Of a stretch of 64,000 bases of DNA, positions 1 to 11,052 are shown piece after piece. The stretch covers positions 428,645,379-428,709,378 of the forward strand of contig CM077676.1 in the NCBI GenBank assembly GCA_039707655.1, in the 5' to 3' direction. The position numbers were made by a program, and so were the translations under genes. This stretch comes from Elymus sibiricus. Taxonomy: Eukaryota > Streptophyta > Magnoliopsida > Poales > Poaceae. Each line of letters starts with the position of its first letter. Positions within the stretch are counted from its first letter, which is position 1. A model generated the notes under the pieces. That model was not told where the DNA came from and did no database searches. It saw nothing but the letters and a program-made list of their open reading frames with translations.

Positions 1-90
1 ACGAGGTGGATAAGGGAAGCGAAGGCGAGGACTGCCGACAACTCTGTCTGCAGGTGGCTTGATGTGCTTGTGCAATTGTCTGGTATGTAA
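1..90 (+). CDS. Possible C-terminal end of an unidentified protein (partial)
   Basis: Frame 1 is open from the window edge to a TAA at 88-90 and reads as 29 residues of mixed, soluble-looking composition ending in VQLSGM. The downstream sequence is AT-rich and resembles a 3' UTR. I do not recognise the protein. A second frame is open to a TGA at 61-63, so the choice is uncertain. The body of the gene, if real, lies left of the window. Confidence 0.22.
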   Translation, partial: TRWIREAKARTADNSVCRWLDVLVQLSGM

Positions 91-2548
91 CCATCAGCAA
101 CAAGTTGGTCAATTTTCATGGTTCAGTTCATAGGAGGGCTTATGTGCATGTGTATTATGTTGAATCCAGTTCTGATCGGGTAAGAGGATATGGGTAATTG
201 TATTTCTTTGGAAATACTCCAATTCAGTTGTTTGGTAACAGTTTTGGAAATTAACTTCTTTTTTGGTCACATATTTTTGTTGTCAGTGGATGTACATGTT
301 GTGGTACACACTGGATGTTTCAAAAGAATGAACATGATTAGGTTTTGTTTGCAATGAGGTATTCTCACCAGATCGATGCCCAGTACAATTCATGGGTATT
401 CAACTGAATATCCCTTATTTTTGAAAAAAAAATAGATATATATTGTATATAATCGACATGAGATGGCCCAGTAGCCCAATACGTTTCTCCCAGCCTGACC
501 TAGAATAGCAGCAGCAGCCCTAATCCCTAATTGCAAAAGACTGACCTCAATCGATCGCAATTCATCACACGAAACATCGCGGCAGGCAGCGCATCACCAA
601 TTCGGAATGCATGCGGTCGCAGACTCGCAAGGGGGCAAACCTGATTGTCGATAGCACTACGCACGACGGCAGGACGGCGGGCGGGCAGGCATCCGGCGTG
701 GCTGCGCTCGCCGTGCCTCCTATGTGAGTTCAACCGACAGTTTGACAAATCAAACTGTGAGTCCTTGAATAGTCTGAATTTGTACTATTTTAGTTCTTCG
801 TAAATCATCAGTGATTTAGTTCGGGGAATTGGATTCGTAGTAGTCTGTTCAGCTGACAAATCAAACCATGACTAGATTGCATGCCAAGCCGTATCTCTGC
901 TCCAAGGCACTTAAGTTATTTGTTCGTTTGCACTGCTGGTTTTATGTCTGACAAAGCAAACCGTGAGCATGGCTTAGAATTATTAAGTAGTATGGTACAG
1001 TAATATTGTTTGGAATTTGCAATGTGAGGATGTTTCTAAATTGGTGACAATGAGCATTACTTATTAAAAGAGACAGGACTTTCAACCCCCAGGAGTTGTT
1101 ACACCTTTCTCTTATTAAAAATAGTACTCTAAAACTTGAGTGATTTGATTTTTCAGGTCTCAAACATGACATAGCGTCAAGGATTGGAAAGTTGTCTTGC
1201 AATCTGTAAGCTTTCTTATCATAGTGATATATTTATATCCTCTATATGTATCCCACATGTTGCCCACTTTGATGTGCCGAATAATTATTACTTATATATG
1301 TTGAACAATTTTGAGATATGGTCAATTATGAATTTATGATACTGTATGCTTAGTCATTTGTTATATTTTTTAAATTATATAGTTAAAACAATATGGTGCC
1401 ATAATCAGCTATACACACTAAAAACAAGGTTTTAGGTCCAAAAATAGCCTTTGCAATTTTGAATACACGGTCTTCAAATCCTGGGCCCGCCCTTGATTCT
1501 CACCATCTTATAAAAAAAGATCACCACAACAAAACGTCCACTTCTTATCCTTTCAATCAAAAGAAGAAAATCAGGGATGAAGAACAGACATAGAGATTGA
1601 CAGATGAATAAGAGAGTAGTAGAGAGAAAGCGAGAAAGATTGAGCGGCTGCCTCTATGTGGATATGATGTTGTTATTGTGTGTGGTGTCAGGAGAGGAAT
1701 AAGAGAGAGAGAGAGAGAGAGGAATTGAGATGCTTATGCTGATTAAACAGGGGCTGATTATACTGGGTTGTGTGGCAGTTTATAGACGGGTTGATTGCCT
1801 AATGCTACTGATTACTGATCGCTAGATTTTCTTTAGTATTTTCTAATTGCTAGAGAGACCATCCATGTGTATATACTGATTGCAATTGCTTCATGCCACT
1901 AGATGACATATACAAAAAATATAAATTTTTCATTTGATTGTTTGTTTCATGTGTTAATTTTGTATTGCGAAAATAATTTCATCATTCAACTAAAAGTGCA
2001 GGGTATCTCAATGATAAACATATGAATTGGATAGTTTCATAAAATTAATAAAATGTAGGACACTGAAAAATAGGGGTTGAGATTAGGGGTGCCGCTGGAG
2101 TTAAACAAATTTTAGGCGAGAATCTTTATATGGAGTCCACAATATAGAGATCTAGAGAGAACTTGCAGGAAATTATGGACTTGCTCTGACTCTCGTTTCC
2201 GATTCCTATGCTGGCCCCCCCTAACCCTACAAGTGTGACTCGTTCGACAACCATCTGACGACGACAAGGAGTGAGAAAGGGTGGGTGGGAGGGAGGGAGA
2301 GCGAGCGAGGGATGTCGTGAAGTAGAGAGAAGACGGTTAAAAAAGTCGGCAATGCCGCCTAATATCCATAGATTTCTAAAAGTATAAGTTAGACCCTATT
2401 GATATTGAAGCACTAGAATATGTATTCCCACGTTGCAACAACCCCCTGCCCCTCTCGCCTCTAGGGTTTCGGCGCCGCCATCCCTAGCCTGCTAGAAAGA
2501 GATCACGAGATCAGGAGAGGCCGAGCCTAGAGCTAGAATAAGGAGAAG
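91..2548. other. Intergenic, no gene recognised
   Basis: AT-rich sequence with no credible coding region on either strand; short open frames here lack codon bias and any known motif. About 510-730 is locally GC-rich. A GA microsatellite lies at 1700-1722. The stretch from about 2420 to 2548 is GC-richer and resembles a plant 5' UTR before the possible exon that follows. Confidence 0.5.
1700..1722. repeat. (GA)n microsatellite
   Basis: Uninterrupted GA dinucleotide run of about 11 units. A second GA-rich run lies at 2774-2797. Likely polymorphic; no function inferred. Confidence 0.9.
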
Positions 2549-2641
2549 ATGATGTACATGGCTCATCAGGCGGCGGCGGGCGGTGATGACACGAGGCTGA
2601 CAAGGTTGCTAGCTATTGCAAACAACACTCTTCAAATACCT
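2549..2641 (+). CDS. Possible first exon of an unidentified gene
   Basis: An ATG at 2549 opens 31 codons (MMYMAHQAAAGGDDTRL at the start, ANNTLQIP at the end) and stops exactly at a good donor, GTAAGC, at 2642. The upstream 130 bp is GC-rich with a TCTAGGGTTT motif common in cereal 5' UTRs. I recognise no domain. A possible downstream piece is at 3258-3339, but it is not open across a full gene, so this may be a relic or a captured fragment. Confidence 0.25.
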
Positions 2642-2773
2642 GTAAGCTAGGTTGATCATTGCATCATAGAAGAGGTTGATGCAGTGATCATTGCACCAAT
2701 CTTCAAATCTTGAGAAGACAATGTGCTGAGATTGAGAGTGATCCATAGAGGGGGGGGAGACCGGGAGAGGGAG

Positions 2774-2797
2774 GAAGAGAGAGAGAGAGAGAGAGAG
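2774..2797. repeat. (GA)n microsatellite
   Basis: GA-rich run inside a 70-bp purine tract (about 2750-2825). It makes long but meaningless open frames on both strands (Ser/Leu-rich on one, Arg/Glu-rich on the other), which were discarded. Confidence 0.85.
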
Positions 2798-3257
2798 GGA
2801 AGGAGGGAGAGGGAGGGTGAGAGACAGAGCTTGCAAGTACACATCGGTAGGACAACCAACATTCTGAAATTAGAAATGGGATTTTGTCGTACGTCATCAT
2901 TGTCTTTGTTCCCAGTGTATGTCAAACACGATAACTTTTAGTGTCGAATGCATCATGGATACATTCTTAAATTCTTTGATTAAAGAGTTTTTAGCTCTTG
3001 CTATTTTATTATGGTTGTAGATATATCCTTTCACATATCATTCTGAGAAATATTTTTTGGTTGGGAGAACAAATAAAGGAATAAAAAGAGGGTGATTTAC
3101 CGGTAAAAAATATGTCGCCAAGGCAACCTGGTGTGCAAGAAGATTTTGAATATGTATGCGAGATGCAGCTAATGTTGAATCACTAAAATGTTCAAATTAC
3201 TTGATAGATTATTTAATAATTTTTGTTGTGGCTGCAACATGTTCTGTATGTGCTTAG

Positions 3258-3339
3258 TCTGCTCGAAGATATTGTTAACAATGCAGAACAAGTGCTACAG
3301 CTTCTCGAGCTTGGAGAATGTGCCATTTCTTTGTTGTGA
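3258..3339 (+). pseudogene. Exon-like scrap, leucine/acidic-rich
   Basis: After an acceptor-like TGCTTAG, one frame reads 26 residues of helical character (LLEDIVNNAEQVLQLLELG) to a TGA at 3337. It could belong with the possible exon at 2549, or be chance. No family recognised. Confidence 0.15.
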
Positions 3340-3641
3340 AAGAAAACAGTACAACTCGGCATTTTAGTAAAATAACATTCCAATTGTATTGTAGTTGCAT
3401 AACTAAATCTGATACTTCCAAGAGTTCATACCTGATTTTGACCATTTTACTGCTGATAATAATTCTGCACTTGCTTTTTCTAAGAGGCTTCAATATGTAT
3501 GATTTGTGTCATCAGGATATATCTTATATTATACTGGTATGCTCAGTTTTCTATCAGGACAAGATGAGGCCATTGAAGCATTTTAAAGTTCAAGCGCTAC
3601 ACAATGAAGCCAACAGTGTACATTGATGATAGCATCACTGC

Positions 3642-3950
3642 TTGGAGTGGCTAGCTTTTGAAGACGTCAAAGGTCAGCTTTTGAATACTTCAAAGCTTTT
3701 GAACCCAAGGCTGTGCGAGCGGTGGTGCCAGGGAACGAGGGCGGATTTGCCGGGGAACATGAACGCTGGCATCGTTATGGCAGCTGGCATGGTCGCGTTG
3801 TTTGCTCTTGGGCACAAGTGCGCGCACCCCACAGCTAACCCTGACTACCGGATCGGGCTTGCCGGTGCCCCCGCATCGTGTGTTGTTGACGCCGCTCTCC
3901 TGGTATGGAACACGATTGTTGTTTTTCCTCACAACATTCTAGACATTTAG
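3642..3950 (+). pseudogene. Open frame in a GC-rich island, unidentified
   Basis: A 102-codon frame crosses a GC-rich island (about 3690-3930) between AT-rich flanks. Its middle is hydrophobic (GIVMAAGMVALFALG) and could pass as a membrane segment, but another frame through the same DNA also looks protein-like. Just upstream (3559-3585) a short stretch reads QDEAIEAF. I suspect a decayed exon whose true frame is lost. Confidence 0.15.
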
Positions 3951-4994
3951 GTGAAATTATTTGTTCATTTCTCTCTACTGTATCTTAATTCATTTTGGTT
4001 CACACATACTAATTGCTAATGTCCAGTACATTCAAGATGCATGTCATCCACATTTTTAGGTCATGTGATTGTATTAGTTCATGAAAATGAACTTCTGCAT
4101 ACAAATGATATCTCTACTACTATTTCTTATGTGTGTTTTAATGCTTTCACATTAGACATATCGTTCTTCTTTTACATGTGCGGTGAAGTAGAACAAGAGA
4201 ATCGTCCCATGGGTTAAACATTTCACAAAAGTGACCTTGAAAGACACTTTAACACTGGACTGAGTAATTTTGATTTTTCTATTGTTTGCTTGCTGAAATG
4301 TACGATTTTGCTTAGGCTTAAGAAGGATAATGCTACCGCCTACGGAGAGGGACACATAAGTGGGTGATGAGCTAAGGCGGTTTTGCGACATTTGGATAAC
4401 GAGCAATTGGAGTTCACTGGCTTGTAATGCAGGGGTAGGGTAGTGTTACTTCCGTTGTAGTTAGAATGAATTTGAACTTGTAAGACATATCTCTATAGTG
4501 TTAGTTTAAGTATATATCACAATGTAGTTAGTACGCTCCAACAAAAACGTTTCAAAAAAAACACTGTTGTTAGTGGTTTTGCCTTGCTTACAACAAAGCC
4601 GTATTTTTGTGTTGTATATAAAGTACTACTTCATGAGCTATTTGACCTCAGAAGTAAGATAACAATGAATCATGAACTTCATATAATCCTCAACCTAGAT
4701 TGCATGCTCCTTACTCTAAAAATGTTCCTTTAATGCCTATCAAAATGGTATGCAGGAGCAAGGACCGCAGTATCAACCTTGAGGAAGAAGGTAGTATTAT
4801 TGAGCTTACAAGTTACACTTTCTCTGTGTAACAGAGTTCTTTTATAGTTAAATTGGATCTCTCTTTGTTGCCAACACGAATTCTCTACCTGATTGATGAA
4901 GTTTGTGAGCTACACGGAATAAAAGCAATATTCATTATGAGATAAAAATAGTCCAATGTAGCCAATAAATATATCATCACTCTTTTCTTGCGAG
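3951..4994. other. Intergenic, nothing recognised
   Basis: AT-rich, no coding signal I would defend. A 35-bp exon-like piece (about 4755-4790, AG before it and GTAGTA after it) contains an in-frame stop in its best frame. Confidence 0.4.
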
Positions 4995-5174
4995 TGCCAG
5001 TTGGAAGACACCAGGCTCCATATGTCCTTGCAAGATGGATGGCAAAGTAGCTCAAGTTTGCATGCCAATGAGATTTATCAGAGACTTCTACAACACTCGA
5101 AAGATGATGTATCCATTCGAATAGGGTATCGCTTTCTACATGGCATTCGGTATAACCTGCCAAATCTCTCCTAG
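4995..5174 (+). pseudogene. Possible terminal exon of an unidentified protein
   Basis: Following an acceptor-like TTGCGAG, a frame of 59 codons runs to TAG at 5172. Its composition is balanced and soluble (segments LQDGWQSSSSLHANEIYQ and DDVSIRIGYRFLHGIRYN). It looks more like real protein than its antisense frame. No family recognised and no neighbouring exon can be joined with confidence. Confidence 0.2.
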
Positions 5175-5449
5175 GCATAAATGATTATTTTTTTCAAGTA
5201 TGGCACCCAAATGATTAACCCATGACATGCTCTTGAAATTGATTTATACTATCGATTATTCAGAACACGAGTGTTAGATTTTGTAGTCTGAAAAGATGAT
5301 AATGAAGCTGAGAGAAGACAATATGCCTATAATCCACGAACATGATGTGCAACAAGAGATGGTATGACTTCTTCATAGAACCATCTTGATCCTTCTTTTC
5401 TCTTCATATATGGCCAACAATTGATATTGTGGTGTGGAAGGTCGCGGGT

Positions 5450-5860
5450 GCTAGAGATTGTGGCATGATTTAGAGGGTTGGCCGGCGGCGGAGGCGGCAA
5501 CTCGGGTAGGGGGCGACGAGTGTGGGAGGTCCTAGGCACCAAAGATGGTGGCAGGTTTTAGAGGGATGGCCGGCATCGGCGTCGGCGGAGGTGGTGACTC
5601 GAGCAAGGGGCAACGTGCGACAACACTCGCCGGCTGTAGGTTGGCGGTGGCAGGTGGTTAGGCAGGGAGAGATGGGCGGGTCGACAGAGTGGTCGAATGA
5701 AAAAGCAGTGACGATGGGAGGAAGAAGAACCAGAGGCAGGTCGTCGTTGGCTGAGAAGGGACAGGGGATTAACGGATTTGACGGCGGGGTACGGGAGATC
5801 TCAGGTGGCGGAGATGGTGGCAATGTTTAGAGGGATGGCCGACACAGCATGCTCGGGATG
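5450..5860. repeat. GC-rich stretch with three imperfect repeats
   Basis: The phrase TTTAGAGGGATGGCCG or a close variant occurs three times (about 5470, 5558 and 5827), each followed by Gly/Arg-coding GC-rich sequence, giving open frames on both strands. No recognisable protein; the open frames are probably a composition effect. Confidence 0.4.
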
Positions 5861-6992
5861 GATTGTGCAAACGAAATGCTGCAACATGAGAGGGGTGGGT
5901 GCGATGAGAGAGTGATTGTAATCAAGATAAGGCTAGGCAGGTAAGCTCAAAAATCTACGTAGACAACATTCCTGATATTGTGCAAGAATTATTTAAGCGC
6001 ATCAAGTGGATTTTAATTTGTAACAGATTTTTAGTTGGATAATCGCTCTATATGTATACATCATCAAATTGTCATTTTTAATCAATTTACCTTGCAATTG
6101 AAGTGGACTTCAATTATTACCCGATTGTGCTTGTGCTATCTTTTCTCTACATGTGAAATTTAATATGCATTATGTTTATATAACTTGAACAAAATATTTC
6201 AAAAGCCCGTGGCGCGTGTTGCTGGAAAAACAACCTTAAACCGTAACATAATCACCGAAGAGGCGTCCTTTCCAGCAAAGGTGGAAGCGGAGTGGATGGC
6301 TTTGTTGTCAGCAATCCATGGAGTCATCCACAACAACGGGGTTTGGATGGTCGATCGGGTCTACGAAGAGCACCCCATGGCAAAAAATACTTAGGGTCTA
6401 GGAGGAGCACGGATCCAAGCTACCTTGGCTTTGAAATATTCGGTGTGGATAGATGAGGGTGGCAACCAATCAACAGATGTGCATCATTCTATTTGAGGCA
6501 CAGTTTCAAATGAGAGGGCGTGTCTGGTAAAGTGGATCACACACCTGTCTGGCCGGTTGATGGCCGGCCAATGGGATGACGCTGCCAAAATATCATTTAT
6601 CTTTCTGAGAAAAGAATATGTTGGTCTTTTATTAATGTGAGATAGGAGAAATGTACTCTGGAAGTATATACACCTGCGTACACTAGAGCTACCTAGGAAT
6701 GTCCATCCATACTTCTACGTTGCTAGTCCCCAATCTCTTATCCGTTGCCAGTTTTGCCAATCTCACATATAGCTAGGAGTATATTTCTTTCTTGAGAAAA
6801 TAAAAATTGTTCATACACATATATGACCAAGAAATGAGAGTTGATTTATTTGCGAAAAAAGCAATTACATTTCACCATTGACCTTGACAACCCAGGTCAT
6901 GGTTATCGAATGCATGCACGCACGCGCAAACGGCAAGGCGACCCCAGGCATGCTGGCCTGCTGGGTGACGGCGCGCGGGGCCAGCTAGTCAG

Positions 6993-7049
6993 AGTCCGTT
7001 GCTTTTATCGTCAATAGTCCGTTGCTTTTATCGTCAATAGTCCGTTGCT
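6993..7049. repeat. 23-bp tandem repeat, about 2.5 copies
   Basis: A unit beginning AGTCCGTTGCTTTTATCGTC starts at 6993 and again at 7016, with a partial third copy from 7039. It is absent from copy B at the equivalent place, so it arose after the duplication or was lost there. Confidence 0.9.
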
Positions 7050-7380
7050 AGAGGAGGACTGTCACGTACGTACGTTGACGCGCGCCCGACGATAACGAAG
7101 CTCTCACAGTCACCGGCCGGTAGGCGATTCCCGCGCGCGAAAGAGAAGAGAAAGGAGGGAAGGTGGGGAACGGGCGCGAGACAAACAGAAAAGAAAAGGG
7201 GGGAGGGGAGCGGTTCGTTGGCTTACGGGGACGGGAAGGGGTACGGTGCCGTCACATAGCAAGCAGCGGCCACCTCAACCTCAACGGAATAACGGCGGGT
7301 GAGATCACACTCAGTCTCCACTAGTCCACTCCCTTGGCAAGCTTCACCTGCCCCGATTAGTCCACGTTCCATGATGGAAC

Positions 7381-7381
<1 letters not shown>

Positions 7382-7462
<81 letters not shown>
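7382..7462. repeat. (AT)n microsatellite, about 40 units
   Basis: Uninterrupted AT run of about 80 bp. A shorter AT run (7841-7856) closes the far side of the adjacent MITE. Copy B has a short unexpanded sequence here (about 58128-58140). Confidence 0.95.
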
Positions 7463-7465
<3 letters not shown>

Positions 7466-7842
7466 AAAATGACTGTGTACTCCTGAGAGTACGTACTCCC
7501 ACTGCTCATATACCACATAGATGAATCTTTTATACCTTTTTATTATTTTTAATATACTTCATTAATAATTACTATATACCCCAAAGTGAGTTTCGTAAAA
7601 AAAATCATGTGAGTCTACATATTTTTAATGGTTTACGTATATACTGATTTATTTCTACGTGAAAAAGGTATATTACAAAAAGTACGTTACAAATGATATT
7701 TTTTCGGCAAAACTCGTATTGGGGTATCTTAGAATATTTAATGAAGTATATTTAGAATGATAAAGAGGTATAATCAATACGTATATGAGGTATATTGAAG
7801 ATGGGAGTACATACTCCCAAGAGTACAGAATAGGAGTCCTAT
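7463..7842. mobile_element. MITE flanked by TA repeats
   Basis: About 380 bp, AT-rich, with imperfect terminal inverted repeats of about 41 bp: the left begins ATAGGAAAATGACTGTGTAC and the right, reversed, begins ATAGGACTCCTATTCTGTAC; both end at TACTCCCA. It sits between two (AT)n tracts and is missing from copy B at 58128-58140, which gives an empty site. The arrangement resembles the rice Micron elements, which lie within TA microsatellites; membership is not verified. No coding. Confidence 0.7.
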
Positions 7843-9904
7843 ATATATATATATATGATACAAGACGTGATCGATGTGAGGTGGATTCCACGGCCTGGCC
7901 GGCCACCTCTCTCTCTCTCTCTCACACGGCTGACCTCCGTTCCATTCCATCAGACGTCGAGTCTACAGTCTAGCTAACAAATAGGAGTATCACGATGGTG
8001 TGAGAAAAAAAATATCCTAGCTTACAGCAGTTCCCTTTTTTTACTTTTCTTCAGGGCAGTATATAAATGCCTTTGATTATACAGGTTCGGCTCAAAAAAG
8101 TAAAATCTTAGATAACATGGAACCGAACGTATTTCAACATCTTGTTTATGTAGAAATTGTATCATTAGATTCGTTACGAAATTGTATCTTATTTTGCTAT
8201 ATGGTTTCCGGCAGTGAACAGAAAAGTATCCGTGCAAATTTATGGGGAAATTTACATGGCTTTGCTGACATGGGCACGGCGAGTGGGAAACACGACCTTG
8301 ACCATCGACTCAATTGACATCAAAAGCCGTTGTTTTTTTACGAACCAACTTGTGTTTGGATGGTTAGGAGGATAGTGTATCCCCAGGCGATCAGGTGAAA
8401 TTTGTGTGGCCGGCGGCCGGCGGCTGAACTTTATCAGTTATCACTCTAGGATCTTGGGGCTGCAGGTTCTGTTTGTGCTGCTGGGTTTGCCGGGATGCCG
8501 GAATGAGAACCTCCCCACAGTAGCAGTGCTCAGGTGTTCCGAGACTGTAGCCGATGCAAAGCCAAATGGCAGATGCACCTCTTGCTGTTCCGGTGACTTC
8601 CCGGCGAGTTCCTGATCATGATGAATGAGCGAGCATCTGATGCTTCAGAGGATACCAACCAGCCAGCGCCCTGAAGAAATATCCATTCAGCTTCTTGTTT
8701 TGGTGGTAAAATTTAACATTATCCGGAATAGGTGGGGGTTAGATGCATGGATGTTCTCGGGTCGGGTGGCGGCAGCACATGTTGCAGAAGGGCTGCTTTG
8801 CTCATCAGGCAGAGAGCACAATCCATCCACTGCAGCATTATGCCATCATCATCGTCAACTTGTGCCCCTCTTTTGGTACCTGCAGATAGCGTGGCACCCT
8901 GCAACTGAACCTCGCCGGCGGGCCGGTAGAAATGGCTGTGCTGATCTGTACCAGCTCTTTCCCACGATCGGTGGCTGTCGAAATGACGAACCGAGGCCGC
9001 GGGACAGCGACGGCGCCGTCGCCCATAAGCCTGTTCGGTGGTAGTACGGTGCATCAGCCCCTCTTAACTCACGGCAGCCCTTGTGCTCAACTGTTCTTCT
9101 GCACCAGCACTTCCCAGGGAAACCCCTTTCCCCTTACCTGAAGAAAGGGGAGGAGCATTATCCATGGCATTTGCCAGGTCCATTTCAGCGAGCCCCTTTC
9201 ACTGCTGCCAGTGACACCAGCACTCGCAGGGAGCAGGAATAAACAGCGTTGAAAAGCAGTGCCAAATCTTATTCAGCAGCTCCAGGATCATCTGCTAAGG
9301 TTGAGAAACTTGATGCTATAATTAGATTAAGTTAACAGATGATGCTTCATGCAGCAGGAGCATGTAAGAGAAGGAAAGTGTTAGTGCATGTCCCCATCAG
9401 GAAAGCAAAGTGTTTTATTTTACTTTTGCGGGTGACAAAGTGTTTTATTTAGGTGAATGCTGCTTTAATCCAACATATTGATTTGGAAAAAGATCATCTG
9501 GCGTTTCTTAACCTTGCGGGGGATCTTTGCCCGATACTTCTAAATTGCTTTATGCAATGGTCCGACTCAGAATTTACTGGGGGATCCGAGATACCGGAAT
9601 CTCTCACGTTTTCTCTTAGTGACAAATCTCTAAAGATATTTCAGTTATTATTACTAAATTCTTGCTTTTGAAATTGAGAGTGTAACTAGATGTCAACCTG
9701 TATGAAAACTTCACACAAATATAGCATGATGCGAACAATGTGGCGACATGATCTCTAGAATAAGAACTTAAGCAACTTATAATGACATCAGTGAAATAAA
9801 AGTCATTGCATAAAAGGTCATGACCATGTTATCGACAACATTCACTAATATAAGAAACAGAGCGTTGCAGACATACAATTTGTTTGTGGGAAAGTGCTTC
9901 GACT

Positions 9905-10040
9905 ATTTTCACCAAGATAAGAAGAAACATTTGACGACAACACGATGAAAATTGGATGGGGGGGGGGGGGGAGATTTACCAAGATAAGAAGCGTTTGACG
10001 ACAAGAAAAGGACAATTGAAAGGGGGGGGGGGGGGGGCTG
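9905..10040. repeat. Local duplication with two poly-G tracts
   Basis: A segment of about 60 bp beginning AAGATAAGAAG and containing TTTGACGACAA occurs twice, each copy ending in a run of 14-17 G. Copy B has neither G-run. Likely replication slippage. Confidence 0.7.
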
Positions 10041-10927
10041 GATGCATAAATATTTTAGCTGATATTACTAGAATAAGTTTCACATCCCAAAGATGACAAC
10101 TTTAATCCACAAATATCTGGGAAATACATACATTGGCGGCCCACATCATCACAAAATTGAAGCTACTAGCAATAATAGATGGTTAGTTGCTAAAGGATAA
10201 GAAACTCCATTAGAATTATATATGCATGAGTGACACAATATCAGTTCATGTCTCATACAATTAATGAGGATGTTAAAGCTTGAGTAAGATATGTGATCTA
10301 ACTAATGGACCTAGGTTGGCCTCGCTCTCTAAAAAACAGCTTTGTTCTCTCAGTAGTATTGGCGGATCTACAACAAGGCCAGATGGGCCGTGGCCGCCCA
10401 TTCCATGGGCAAAACAATGAAGAGTATAGGTAACACTGGCATTTTGAGAGAGAAAATGTTGTTCCCTTCGGCTCGGCCCACCTTGGCACGCCCAAACAAT
10501 TTGGGGTAGCTCTAACACTGCCTAGTAAGGTAAGTAGTTGGGAACATAGGCAACACTATTTTTTACATTTTTGATGTGTAGAGGAACTAATATTTATCCA
10601 AAACACTTATATGATTGCACAAAACTTTTCTATCCTAAAAGTTACCTTCCAACTTGAAAACAATTGGTTAGTTTTTCTCTCTCGAAATGGAGTATAAACT
10701 TTTGGCCTCTGCATCACTCTGATGCATACAATTACTAAGCATAGTAGAGGAGAAAGGTAACCATGGCTGAACCATTACAAGATATGAGAAACAGTTTATA
10801 ACGCCCCGGACACACTCGCCGGCGGTCGTTACTCCTGGCAAGATCTAGACTGGCCTCACAGATCAATACTAGTCTTTCCTGCGCACTTTGTCCTCATTCA
10901 TGCGCACCCGGGAACAACTTTCCGGTC

Positions 10928-10980
10928 GGTCACCCATCCTGAAATTACTCCAAACTGAGCACGCTTAACTTGGGAGTTCT
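10928..10980 (-). promoter_or_regulatory. 5S rRNA-like Pol III internal promoter, Cassandra 3' LTR
   Basis: On the minus strand this reads box A-like AAGTTAAGCGTGCT (10958-10971) then box C-like AGGATGGGTGACC (10928-10940), in the order and spacing of plant 5S rRNA genes. 5S similarity outside these blocks is weak, so this is a 5S-derived promoter module, not a functional 5S gene. Confidence 0.8.
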
Positions 10981-11052
10981 TTCCGAATGGGCTCCCGAAA
11001 AAGAAGGAATTCCTTATTGGCATGAGTAGTCTATCATCCCTATTATGCCAGG

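Larger units (their letters stand above)
6280..10795. other. Copy A of the duplicated HK5 3'-flanking segment
   Basis: This block matches, in the same order and orientation, 45085-46160 and then 57400-61690 (copy B, which leads directly into the HK5 stop codon). Shared anchors include 6470-6600 with 45200-45350, 7250-7320 with 57690-57760, 8500-8600 with 59830-59950, 8770-8840 with 60100-60150, 9040-9300 with 60390-60640 and 10080-10680 with 61280-61690. The match stops at about 10690, at the point where the HK5 coding end begins in copy B. Long open frames inside it are shared poorly between copies, so it is most likely non-coding. Confidence 0.75.

Noticed and set aside
2609..2941. Ser/Leu-rich and Arg/Glu-rich frames over a GA tract
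   Set aside because: Translation of a purine-rich microsatellite in opposite strands.
8625..9054. 139-codon plus-strand frame and its antisense partner in copy A
   Set aside because: The frame is not preserved in copy B (60000-60400), which argues against coding.
10928..10980. Functional 5S rRNA gene
   Set aside because: Only the promoter boxes match; flanking 5S sequence is diverged and the block is part of an LTR pair.
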